NCBI RefSeq assembly: GCF_029867415.1
Contig: NC_081183.1
Span: 55,874,336 to 55,938,335, forward strand
Direction of reading: 5' to 3'
Source of the DNA: Vicia villosa
Taxonomy: Eukaryota; Streptophyta; Magnoliopsida; Fabales; Fabaceae
Length of the DNA stretch: 64,000 nucleotides
Of the stretch, positions 1 through 11,013 are shown piece by piece. The notes under the pieces are model-generated. The model saw only the letters and a program-made list of their open reading frames with translations, was not told the DNA's origin and did no database searches. The position numbers and the translations under genes were made by a program. Within the stretch, counting starts at the first letter, position 1; each line of letters opens with the position of its first letter.

Positions 1-767
1 CAGGTTATAAATAGAAATCTTTGTAACCTTGTTTTATATAGAAAACCTTGTTTAGAAACGATGTAGTCTTTAGGGATTCTATAGGTAGACCACCCAGGTT
101 GTGGGATGGCTGCCATGTACTTCTCGAAACCTGTAGGTAAGAGAAGTGATTGTTCTCACTCGAAACCTGTAGGTAAGAGTTGAGTATTGTAATCTTGATT
201 GAAGTTGTGAAGCAAGATCAAGTTATTGTTCATTATTAATTGTGTAAATAGCTGTTGCAGGGTTGTAACAGTTAGGTATCACTAGGGAGTAAGCATAGAT
301 TCTCTTGTCTTAGATGGATGTCTGAGATAAAGGTTGCATTGGGTAGTGACTAGGTAAACCAGAGGTTGTTTATCTGTAAACTTGAGGTTGTTTACATAAA
401 ATAGTATTACTGATAGTGAAATCTTCTTCCTGGTTTGGTAGCCCCCAGAGTAGGTAGTTAGACTGAACTGGGTTAGCAATTAACTGTGTTATTTATCTTC
501 TGCATTGTCTTGTTTGTTCAGTCATGAATGTTATGACATCGTGTATAACATCAGGTTCAGAAGTGTTAGCTGTTCCTGTACATAACCATGTAATCTTCAC
601 AATCTGGTTATGTAGACTGAACATATGTGATCCCAGGTCTCAATGACTCCTTCTTAGGAGTAATCAAAAGTTAGGGGATCTTTCTATTCTGCCTCTGCTA
701 CATTAATAACAGATCATATGTCTTGACATCGTGAATGACATTCTGAGTCTGTCATACCGGAATTTCA
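1..767 (+). repeat. 5' LTR (3' part) of the LARD-like element
   Basis: It aligns from base 1 with 5880 and ends CCGGAATTTCA at 767, matching the 3' LTR end at 6645. Substitutions are frequent by eye, so the insertion is not recent. A TATA box (TATAAATA, 6-13) lies near the left edge. A short direct duplication (CGAAACCTGTAGGTAAGAG) occurs around 125-172. Confidence 0.88.
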
Positions 768-769
768 AT

Positions 770-781
770 TGGTATCAGAGC
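770..781 (+). promoter_or_regulatory. Primer binding site, initiator tRNA-Met type
   Basis: TGGTATCAGAGC lies two bases after the LTR end. This is the classic plant retrotransposon site complementary to the 3' end of initiator tRNA-Met. Confidence 0.9.
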
Positions 782-3700
782 AGGCATCCTGTCTGTTTCT
801 GGATGAGATCCATAAGGGATATATTCTGGTTGTGGTAAAGGTAGAAGAGTGTTTGAACAAGGAATGTTCATATTGTATGGTCCCTTGAAGTGGAGGATGG
901 ACCTATATGTGGAAGATTAGACCAACCTGACCTAGAACTGTGTTACTGGAACAAGGAGTACTAAATCCAAAGACTTCATGCGGGAGTGAAGAATTTGAAT
1001 TTCAGAACTAACTCGACCAGTACCTATGGACAGAGAAAAATCGCATCAAAACCTTCAAGCGGGAGTGAAGATAGTGATAAGGTAACCTTTGTATTTATGT
1101 AAGCTTATTAGGTCAGGATATTGGTTAGGCCTAGTCTATTGCTTGGTGCAGAAGCAAGCATTGTGCAAGATTGAGCAACAGTCAATCTGTAGTTGTCATG
1201 CTTACAACTAACACTTAAAGTAAGCATTGTGTGAGTTCTCTTGAGGTATGACTATTTTCCACTGCATAGTCTCTGAGAAACCCTAGGGTTATTTATATTC
1301 AACAGAATGTATGGCAGATATTGACAGCTATAATTACAGTGTCAAAGATACTTGAGTAATCTCTCAAGTACACTCATAATGGCATGGTTTATTAAATCTG
1401 ATGAATGTCAACTAATCAATGATATTCATAATCATCTACAAGTGTGTACGTTGAAAATTTCAATGCAGAAGTGTTCCTAGAAGGAGGAACAGATGTCATA
1501 CCAGATGTTGGGACATTAGAACTGGTATGCAGCTACCAGCTGAAGAACAGATGTTCTGGTGCTAAACTAATGGTGTGTGAGAACATTGGTTTGGAACCTA
1601 CTCCTGGTCTGGAAGAGGAGACATCTGGCTATAAGTTAATCAGGACACGATTAACATGTGCTTATACTCAAAATCAGTTAGAAGTAAAAGCTCAGTGCCA
1701 GAAGAAAACTCATGAAGGTATTCCTTTATGATCCTTTGTGATTAATTTAAGAAGAGCTTACATCTGGTATTTTCCTTTGACTCAATGGAACCAGATATGT
1801 GTTTTGTCATTCATAACTATAGAGAAGTTGTTGGAGCTGAATATTGTGTCTCTACCACAGTGAAATATGGTCAAGAATGTGTACTACCCTAGTTGTTATC
1901 CAGAAAGGGTAGTGTTGTTTTAAATCAAGGAAGTCAGATGAATCTGACTAATTCAATGTCATGTTATAACTAAGTCTGTTCCAGAAACCTAAATGAGGGA
2001 ATCTCCTCTATAGGTACAGACTATGGCATCCATCATCTCAAAATCAGAATGAAAGTCTGAAGAAAAGCTTATTGAGATGCTGGCTACTATATCCCTTGAT
2101 ATGTATGGATATTGCTGATAATTGAATTATTCCTTTATTACCCCGAGTGTTGTCAATTTGACATTAAAGATGTTAACCAAGAACCATGAAGGATGATGTC
2201 ATATCTGATGTCACAACATCGTCTCAAGATCTTCAGTTTCTTTGTAGTTTATTTGCCAAGAAAAGAAAGTATAAATGTGAAGAGGTAATCGGTCAGAAGG
2301 ACCTAGTGTGAGTAGCAAATTCTAACTGAAAAGCTGGTAAGTACTTTGACGGGAGACTTAGTACTTATTAGGTTTAGAACCTGGATGCTGGACTGAGACG
2401 AAGTTCTTCTAGCCATGAGTTCTCAATTATCTTCACACATTAAGGAAGAAGGCAAGAGTCTCTGGTGTAGCATACTGATTCTGTTAAATATCTTGATAGG
2501 AGCAGCATATTTACAATGTCTGTATAAAACAACTCAGACGTGTATATTGAAGATCAATTTATGGTTATACAATCATAGTTTCTTCTACTTCAAGTTGCAG
2601 AGTGTGGCAATCTGAATCTTGTGTAGCAAGTAAACTGAGGTTTCTAAACTTGGAAACTTTGGAAAATTCGAAATGAAGAGAACTTCAAGGACGAACATCA
2701 AAGATGTCCTAAAGTTATAGATCTCAAAGGGAGTAAAAGAATATGAAGATCAGCAAAGGCCATGTTATTCTGATTCTATCCAAATGCAAAGTCTTTCAAA
2801 AACTAAATCTTGAAGCAAGAAGAACAAAGTCACACAAAACATCAGAACATAACTCAAATCATGTTTATTCTCAAAGACCAGCAGAGAATATTCTTTGCAT
2901 TATCATCTGGAGACATGGATTGATGGTGTGTATCACTTGTTTTGATCGAGTGCATGATCTAACCTATGCACAAGTCCACTTGGTGCAGTTAGTCCTCAAA
3001 TGACATCTCTTGATTAAGACTTTAGTTAAAGTCCTGGTATGTTGTTTAAATTTCTTAGGTTTATAGAGTCTTTTTGTTATGTTTGAGTCTTGTTTGAGTC
3101 CCTCATGTTCTTCTTTCGAATATGAGAAGTATCTAGAGTCTAGGTTATGGTTGTCTAATTGAGACAATCATAGGGTTTAAGGGTAGTGTCCAGACATTGT
3201 TAAGTCTGAGGTCATTCATTATAGTTGTTTGGTAAAGAATAAAAGTCTTGTTTCGTGTCGTGAACACAAATTGTTTATTGTGTTCCAAGTCCTCTATAGA
3301 GAAGTGTTATCTCTATGGATAGTCAGAGTTTGTTTGAGTTCAGATGAACTTGTGTCTTGAGTGATGTCAACATCTCAAAGTGCGTATTTCCTAGAAGAAG
3401 GAATGAGAATATACATTAGAAGTTTGAAAAGCGACATTATTGCCTAAAGTGGCAGTTCAGGCATAATGTGGATTGGAATGGGCAGGTTCTGATCTGGATG
3501 TAAGTAATGTGTTCTGGCAATACATAATTACTTTCATGAAGAAGACTTCACTTAGTGAATATGACTATGAAGACAAGAGTTCTATGATCTGATCAACACA
3601 GATAAGGATAAAGGAGAATCCTTCCTGTTCAAGGAACATGTTAATCAATGTGTGGGATTGAAAAACACCATATCAAGAAGGATTTCTAATTTTGTTAAGC

Positions 3701-5413
3701 AGACCATGATCTGATTCAAACATGGTAAGGTTATGCTCAACAAAGTTCAAGAGGTGGCAGTTCTGTATGTTGAGATCGTGGCAACCTCTCTGTGTGTGCT
3801 TCTAGTATCAAGAGGTCATCAGTTGATCATTTTTGGAGGAGATACGTTGTTAGGAAAGGGTCTGTTGAAGAAAGAGATGAAACTTGTAGAGAATACTGGT
3901 AGTACAAATCTCAGACACAATGTTATGACATTCTACTTCTGGTGTAAGTATTTAATGTAAAGGAGCAAATTTGCTATAGTGAGTGTGTTCAACAGGATAA
4001 TTGAACAGAGGGTGCGACTCTTGAAGATATGAAGATGAGTCTTATATTTTCCATTCATCATTTCAAGCTTATTCCTTGAAGAAGCTCAAACTATCTCAGA
4101 TAGGGGGAGTAACTTCTTTTGTCAAGAAAAGTTTCCTGGTTAAAAATACTTTAACATCATGAAGAAAGTGTGACATTTTTGTTAGTTATTTGTCAATGGT
4201 TAAATCTAACCATGTGCAACTGGAAACCACAATTCCTTCTCTACACTAATGAGGTAGTTGTATGTCTAATAGTCTCAAGGTGTTCAGAACAATAGAAGTC
4301 TATGTCTATGACTAGTGAGTAAGTGGGGAGTCTTTTACTTGGTTCGTAGGATGCTTTGTCTTAATCTTTTGCAGAATCTTGAGCTATGTGCTTAAAGAGA
4401 AGAAAAGTGACATTGTCTGACAGGATGTCATGACATGTTTAAAGACATTGAATCGTCTAAGTCAAACAAGGGAATCTGTCTTGAAGTTTATCTACACATC
4501 AGTGGTCGGTGTAAAGTACAATCAATGTCTATGCATGCACTGGTATTCGAAGATAACTCCTATCAGAAAAACAGTCAAAAACTGCTTTGGAAAGACTAAT
4601 TGCTTTTGGAACTGTTTCCTAATTAACCGTTTGACCATTGAACAAGACCAAAGACCATCGTTATTTCCTATAATCTCCAATGGCTATATAATAGCATCTC
4701 CATGGATTACAGAAATCAAACTCTCTCAAGATTTCGTTCGTGTGTGTTCTTATGAGTCGTGTCTGGGTTTGGTATTGTGATGGGTTTCTATACCAAAACC
4801 TCCTCAGAAAAAGAAAAACACGGGCTGGGGATGTTGATGGTCTCTACCATGGGTTTTTCTGCAATAACAACAAAGATGTTCCTCTATACACAACCTTCAG
4901 TATAGGAATCATTTTCGTTGTGATTTGTGATCTGAGTTATGAACATAATTGTGATTTTTGTTCCGAGTTATTAGGACTGGTGGACAGTTTTCACTCAAGT
5001 CCTCTCTCAGGGTCTAAGCTAGGATTCATTTTCTGGTTCAAGACTAAGGAAGGGGTCTCTTATGCCACCATTGGTCCTCCAAGACAAAGGTCTTCTCCCA
5101 CCGTCTTCCTCGAATCCATCAGTGTTGCATGAAGGTGTTCCACTGCATATTATGACATCGGTTTACTCTTTATCATATTATGTCTAAAAAGGGGGAGAGA
5201 ATGTCATCTTCTGATTTTGCTACTGTAAAAAGAAACAAAGGATTTTGTAGCAGACTAAAGATGTTATGATGTGATTCAAATCCTGAAGAACATAAGGTAT
5301 TAAAGCCCAATTCTGAGAATGTAAAATTCTGTTCTTCCTAGTTGTCTTGAAAGTTAAAGTAGCTATGTTTTGCTGCATGTCTAATGAATGTTTAGTTTTA
5401 GCCAAAATATGCC
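782..5413 (+). other. Internal region of the LARD-like element, no recognisable retroviral genes
   Basis: About 4.6 kb in which I recognise no retrotransposon domain: no zinc knuckle, DSG protease, HHCC or DDE integrase, YVDD or RNase H motif. Open frames are short (longest 116-130 codons). Two copies of a CGGGAGTGAAG motif sit near 980 and 1061. G-rich purine tracts appear near 4100 (AGGGGGAG) and 5189 (AAAAGGGGGAGAG), before the true tract at 5414. The region may be structural RNA sequence or decayed coding sequence. Confidence 0.6.
4752..5132 (+). CDS. Unrecognised small ORF behind a TATA-like box (speculative)
   Basis: A 126-codon frame beginning ATG AGT CGT, about 60 bases downstream of a TATA-like sequence (CTATATAATAG, 4684-4694). 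The predicted protein is rich in aromatic residues and Ser, and I recognise no domain. It lies where some SIRE elements carry a third ORF between pol and the 3' LTR, so it could be a remnant of one. It could equally be a chance frame. Confidence 0.15.
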   Translation: MSRVWVWYCDGFLYQNLLRKRKTRAGDVDGLYHGFFCNNNKDVPLYTTFSIGIIFVVICDLSYEHNCDFCSELLGLVDSFHSSPLSGSKLGFIFWFKTKEGVSYATIGPPRQRSSPTVFLESISVA

Positions 5414-5424
5414 AAAGGGGGAGA
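5414..5424 (+). promoter_or_regulatory. Polypurine tract of the LARD-like element
   Basis: AAAGGGGGAGA lies immediately upstream of the LTR start (TGTTAGTAC at 5426), the expected place for the plus-strand primer. Confidence 0.85.
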
Positions 5425-5425
5425 T

Positions 5426-6645
5426 TGTTAGTACTTTTATTGGCTGATTGGCATCTATGTTTGGCTAAAACATAATAGTAGCAAAACATAACTTGTATGT
5501 GAATCTTGCAATTATAAAAAGAACAAAACAAGTACAAGCAAGATGTTAGATGGAATGTCATGACATCAACTCATGACATCGCGCCTGCATAACTGGAAGG
5601 AAGATTTAGTTTGTTACTCAATAGATAAAGAATATTCGTGGAATATTTTGTAATCCTATGTGGCGCATATTTAAAGGTCAAGAGAATATTTGAAGAATCA
5701 GGTCAGAAGATTGAAGATTCAGGAAGAATCAGATTAGAAGATTGAAGATTCAACAGTTTCTAATTTAGGAGATAAATTAGGAAACTCATGATTAAAAGAC
5801 CTTAATTGTAGTAGAAGATTTCTGCAGATTTGTAACAGCAAGGAGTGCTGCAATTTGTAAGCCCAAGTCTAATTGGGATCAGGTTATAAATAGAAATCTT
5901 TGTAATCTAGTTTTATATAGAAAACCTTGTTTAGAAACGATGTAGTCATTAGGGTTTCTATAAGTAAACCACCTAGGTTATGGGATGGCTGCCATGTCCT
6001 TCTGGAAACCTGTAGGTAAGAGAAGTGATTGTTCTCACTCGAAACCTATAGGTAAGAGTTGAGTATTGTAATCTTGATTGAAGTTGTGAAGCAAGATCAA
6101 GTTATTGTTCATTGTTAATTGTGTAAATAACTGTTGCAGGATTGTAACAGTTAGGTATCACTAGGGAGTGAGCAGAGGTTCTTTTGTCTTGGATGGATGT
6201 CTGAGATAAAGGTTGCATTGGGTAATGACTAGGTAAACCAGAGGTTGTTTATCTGTAAACTTGAGGTTGTTTACATAAAATAGTATTACTGATAGTGAAA
6301 TCTTCTTCCTGGTTTGGTAGCCCCCAGAGTAGGTAGTTAGACTGAACTGGGTTAGCAATTAACTGTGTTATTTATCTTCTGCATTGTCTTGTTTGTTCAG
6401 TCATGAATGTTATGACATCGTGTATAACATCAGGTTCAAATGTGTTAGCTGTTCCTATACAGAACCATATAATCTTCATAATCTAGTTATGTAAACTGAA
6501 CATATGTGATCCCAGGTCTCAATGACTCTTTCTTAGGAGTAATCAAAAGTTGGGGGATCTTTCTGTTCGGCCTCTGCTACATTAATAACAGACATATGTC
6601 TTGACATCGTGAATGACATTTTGAGTCTGTCATACCGGAATTTCA
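5426..6645 (+). repeat. 3' LTR of the LARD-like element (1220 bp)
   Basis: Starts TGTTAGTAC after the purine tract and ends TTTCA at 6645, where Tekay integrase sequence resumes. A promoter TATA box (TATAAATA) is at 5885-5892. The duplicated GAAACCTGTAGGTAAGAG motif of the 5' copy recurs near 6005-6050 with substitutions. The probable target duplication (GTTAT, 6646-6650) cannot be confirmed because the left flank is outside the window. Confidence 0.9.
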
Positions 6646-7323
6646 GTTATCTGCCTTTGATTGAGTTTATCTACATTAATAGTAATCAAATCAAGCATTG
6701 GTATGGATCTATTTGAGGCTTTGTATAGTAAGAGGTGTAGGACGCTGTTATGTTGGTATGAATCTGGTGAAAGTGCTGTAATTGGACCAGAAATTATCCA
6801 ACGGACTACGAAAAAGATCAAGATGATTCAGGAGAAGATGAAAGCTTCTCATAGTCGTGAGAAGAGCTATCATGATAAGAGGCAGAGAACACTAGAATTC
6901 AAAGAGGGAGATAATGTATTTCTGAGAGTGACTCATATGACTGGTGTTGGTCGAGCGCTGAAGTCAAAGAAGTTGACGCCATATTTTATTGGTCCGTTTC
7001 AGATTACGGAAAGGGTGTGAGAAGTAGCGTATCATATTGCGTTACCTCCCACGCTTGTGAACTTGCACGATGTGTTCCATATGTCTCAGTTGAGGAAATA
7101 CATTGCAGATCTGTCTCATGTGATCCAAGCGGAAAAGGTGCAGGTGAAAGATAATCTGACAGTTGAGGCATTGCCAATGAGTATTGAAGACCAGAAGCTA
7201 AAACAACTGCGTGGTAAAGAGATAGCATTGGTTAGCGTAGCTTGGGGAGGACCAGAAGGTGGAAATGTTACTTGGGAGCAAAAGAGTCTGATGAAGAACT
7301 CTTATCCTGAACTCTTTACTTGA
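6646..7323 (+). pseudogene. 3' end of Tekay/Del chromovirus pol (integrase C-terminus and chromodomain-like tail)
   Basis: The translation shows the integrase C-terminal segment SSIGMDLFEALYSKRCRT, then the post-DDE core (KLTPYFIGPFQITERV, then LPPTLVNLHDVFHMSQLRKY), then a tail ending AWGGPEGGNVTWE and YPELF. This ending is typical of Tekay/Del Ty3/gypsy elements. The frame is damaged: a small indel near 6690 breaks the first segment, and an in-frame TGA lies at 7018-7020. The gene ends with TGA at 7321-7323, just before the purine tract. Everything upstream was displaced beyond the left edge by the LARD-like insertion. It cannot make a working integrase. Confidence 0.85.
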
Positions 7324-7352
7324 GGTATGTTTTCGATGATGAAAACTCTTTT

Positions 7353-7364
7353 AGTGGGGGAGAG
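7353..7364 (+). promoter_or_regulatory. Polypurine tract of the Tekay element
   Basis: AGTGGGGGAGAG lies directly before the Tekay LTR start, in the standard position of the plus-strand primer. Confidence 0.88.
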
Positions 7365-8190
7365 TTGTAACACCCCATAATTTCATAGTTTAATTTAATC
7401 GGAATTTAAATTAATTATTTAGAATTAATAGACTAATTAGTGAATTAAGTGAAGAGAATTATGAAAGAAATAGTGTTCTTGGGTTTGGTGTAGTAGTTAG
7501 TAGAAGGGAAATGTTAAGTTGAGTAGGGCTTACTAACTAATGGCTCTATTTTTCATAAAATAAGAAAAGAAGGAAAATTTAAAAATAGAAAGCAAAAGAG
7601 CCAGAGAAGGAGAAGAGCAAGTGTATAAAATAGCAGAAGAGGAGATGAGGAAGAATCTCAAGCATTTTGCTAAGGTAAGGGGTGACTAATCCGTTTATTC
7701 TCTATTATCGATTTAATAATGGTAGGATTGAGTATGTAGGTTGTTTGAATCGATTTATAGTATGTTAGGTTTGGGGTTTTTGAAAAATGTAGAACAATTG
7801 TTGGATTGTGATGAAATTGGATGAATTGGAATAACGCTTGATGTTAATGGAGCCCTAAATATGTTAGAAAGATGTTAGAATGTTTGAATTGGGACTGTAT
7901 TGGTGATTTAATTGAAGGGGTGAAAAAAACTTAGAAAGGGGGATTGAATAAGGGTTGTTTCTAAAAAAGGTAGATAAAAAATAATCACACAGATATTTTT
8001 ATCCTGGTTCGTTGTTAATCAAACTACTCCAGTCCACCCCTGACATAGTGATTTACCTCCACTGAGGATTTAATCCACTAATCAATCTTGATTACAATGG
8101 TTTTCCACTTAGATAACTTCTAAGTCTTCTAGAGTATGCTGATCACAACTTGATCACTCTAGGAATTCTTTTACAAAGTATTAAACAATG

Positions 8191-9248
8191 TGATCAGTGC
8201 ATTTTGATGCACGTTCTTCCATGTTTGTACTCGAGTATTTCTTCGGTTTGTTTTATTTATTTTTATGTTTTAATATGTTTTTATATTTTATTTTATTTTT
8301 GCACTTACTTGTTTTTCGTATTAATTTTTCAGCATTAACAGTCTGCACGGAAACGATCATATCTGGAGTTCCGGGAGTCCGATTGAGGCGTTCTAATAAT
8401 CGCCGGAAAGCTAAGAGAAAGAGCTACGATTCTTAGGTTGGAGTCGAAGTGAGAATCGGAATGTAGAAGGGCCAGAATATTCGTTGAAGTTGCAGCACTA
8501 GTTTTAGTTAAGTTTCGGGTCAATTGGTTTTGGGCCTGGGTCGTATGTTTGACCCATTTGGATTGTAAAACGGGTCATTCTCTTTCCCCTTAGGTTAAGC
8601 AGCCGCAGTTACTATAGCAATCATCTTCCATTCACGAATTTTGAGAGCTTTCACGATTTTCTATGGAGAACTAAACCTTCCGGACGAATTTACTGTATTC
8701 AGGTTCAATACTTTGAGATTGCTATAACTACAAATAGAATTCTATTCCTTTCAATAATATTATATGATCATTGTTTGCTTAATTCGATTTCCTTATAATA
8801 TTGTTGATTAAATTTGAATTGATACATGTTCTTGACTTTTGATCGCAATTCGACTCTGCTTAACCGTTAAATTGCGATATCTTTAACCGTATACTTAATC
8901 CGGCAATAGGAATATATATCTTACGATGTCGATCACGCTTGTTGAATGATATTGTGTTCAAATAGGATAGAGATCGTAGTAGTATCAATTGATGATAAGT
9001 AGAATCCGAAGCAGTGAATTCGTTTGCCTTTTAATCACTTATTTTCAAAACAACTTATTTTATAATCACTTATTTTAAGAACTTTTTCTATAAATCGAAC
9101 CTGAACCAAACCCCCACCCCCCAATTTCGACTTACATTCGGTTAATAATAATAGGAATCCTTGAGAGACGATACGCGAGTTACCGTTACCGTCGTACTAC
9201 AATTTTATAAAATTAACTCGTTTTTGACTCGCGCGCGACAGCGGATCA
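8191..9248 (+). repeat. Athila 1 5' LTR (1058 bp)
   Basis: Starts TGATCAGTGC and ends GACAGCGGATCA just before the primer site. Compared with the 3' LTR it has an extra segment of about 17 bp in the T-rich stretch near 8265-8285 and scattered substitutions. Confidence 0.94.
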
Positions 9249-9251
9249 AAT

Positions 9252-9269
9252 TGGCGCCGTTGCCGGGGA
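9252..9269 (+). promoter_or_regulatory. Athila 1 primer binding site, tRNA-Asp type
   Basis: TGGCGCCGTTGCCGGGGA follows the LTR after a short spacer. This is the standard tRNA-Asp site of Athila elements. Confidence 0.92.
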
Positions 9270-9669
9270 TTCTTGTGAATATTAACTGATATTAGAGTCT
9301 TAGGTGTAGTGTTTGTGCGTTTTGGCCATAGGTTCCTCGCGGTTTCAGCCATAACGCCTCTAGAGTCAAAAAAATCGGTTTTTGGGAAAATTTCACCGTT
9401 TCGAAAATCTGTCCAGACAGTTAGGTGTGAAAAAATTCCCCGATCAAAAGTCACCTACTACAGAGTAGTTATGTGACAAATTTTTCAAATCGCGAAAAAA
9501 GCCTTTTTACTATTTTTAATGATTTATTTTCTGTTTTAATAGAGTCGAAAAATTCCGAAAAAAAATATCAAAATTTTATTTTTACGTCATTAGATTATTT
9601 TCGGTGTCAGTTTATTTTTTTGAATTGTTTTTAATCGATTTGCTTCATTGTGTTGTTTTAGGGACATAG

Positions 9670-11010
9670 TTGGCATTTTCACAATTGTTGCTGCATTGCT
9701 GTGCACTAGTCCTGGCTACTAGGTCTTCCTGTCCTGAACTTGTTGCTTTTGATCCTGAAGTAGAGAGAACCTTGCACACACTTCGTAGAGCAGGCCAGGC
9801 AAGCAATAGTTCACCTTCACCGACCATAGTTGAGTCTGATTCTGAGTCCGATTATTTGCATAATTTGTTTGATTCTAACTCTGAAATTGCTTTTGAAATG
9901 GATGAAAATAGAACTCTAAGGCAACTTGCAGCCCCTGATGTGAATTATAATGGCTTGTGTATTGAATATGATGTTGTTGCTGTTCCTTTTGAATTAAAAT
10001 CGGGTTTAATACACTTGTTGCCAAAGTTTAATGGTCTTGCAGGTGAGGATCCACACAAACATTTGAAGGAATTCCAGGTGGTGTGCTCTACACCATTGAA
10101 GCCTGAAGGGATCACTGAAGATCATATCAAACTTCGTGCTTTTCCTTTTTCTTTGCAGGTTGCAGCGAAGGACTAGATATATGATCTCGAACCGAATTCA
10201 ATCACAAGCTGGAATGCTCTGAAGAGAGTGTTCTTGGAGCGATATTTTCCTGCATCTAGAGCTGCTTCAATCTGAAAAGAGATATGTGGTATTAGACAAG
10301 ATAACGAGTCATTGGCTGAATACTGGGATAGGTTCAAGAAGTTAGTTTCAAGCTGTCCTCAACATCAGATTACCGAACAACTTCTCATTCAGTACTTTTA
10401 CGAGGGGTTGTTACCTATGGATAGAAACATTCTTGATGCTGCTAGTGGTGGAGCACTTGTTGACAAAACTCCAGCTGCTGCCAGGGCCCTCAATGAAAAT
10501 ATGTCCTTAAATTCCCAGCAGTTCACCACTCGAACCAATTCTGTCCAGACCAAGGGTGTACATCAAATTCAAGGTTCCTCGAACAGAGCTTTAGAAACCA
10601 GACTTGATGAGCTGACCGCTTTAGTCAAACAACTTGCAGTAGCGAAACCTCAAACAACAACTGTATGTGGCATTTGTACAGCTCATGATCATCCCACTGA
10701 TACTTGTCCTCTTCTGAAAGATGATACTGTTACCGAGCTGCCTCAAGCTTATGCAGCCAACCTTTATAACCAGAACAGGTACAACAACACCCCTGACTTG
10801 TCCACCAACAAATATCACCCCAATTGGAGGAATAATCCCAACCTTCGATATGGAAATCAGCAGCCCTCACAATAACAGCTCACCGTTCCATTACCCCAGC
10901 CACATCACACTCCTCCAGCCACTACTTCCGGACCATCCCTTGAAGATCTTGTTAAACAAATGGCCGTGAACAACCTTCAGTTTCAACAAAGAACCGACAC
11001 TAGCATTTAG
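9670..11010 (+). pseudogene. Athila 1 gag, with four in-frame stops
   Basis: One reading frame runs 9670-11010 and on into the protease/RT frame, interrupted by stops at 10174 (TAG), 10273 (TGA), 10873 (TAA) and 11008 (TAG). Recognisable parts are the Athila gag start MDENRTLRQLAAPD (ATG at 9898), the core GEDPHKHLKEFQVVC, the segment AEYWDRFKKLVSSCPQH, and a Cys/His cluster (CGICTAHDHPTDTC) near 10660. Coding-like sequence (AFDPEVERTLHTLRRAG) lies upstream of 9898 without a clear ATG, so the true start is uncertain. Gag forms the particle that packages element RNA; this copy could give only fragments. Confidence 0.85.
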
Positions 11011-11013
11011 ACC

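Larger units (their letters stand above)
1..6645 (+). mobile_element. Non-autonomous (LARD-like) LTR retrotransposon, 5' end cut by window
   Basis: Bases 1-767 and 5880-6645 are near copies. The second belongs to a full LTR (5426-6645), so the first is the 3' part of the 5' LTR. A tRNA-iMet type primer site follows the 5' LTR and a purine tract precedes the 3' LTR, which fixes the plus orientation. The roughly 4.66 kb between them has no recognisable gag, PR, IN, RT or RH in any frame. That fits a large retrotransposon derivative moved in trans, or an element decayed past recognition. Primer site and LTR style resemble SIRE-type copia elements, but that lineage is inferred. It sits inside a Tekay integrase gene, whose sequence resumes at 6646. 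Confidence 0.82.

Noticed and set aside
1444..1731. A 95-codon frame in the LARD-like element as a gag remnant
   Set aside because: No gag motif, no zinc knuckle, no in-frame extension; its length is unremarkable for this composition.
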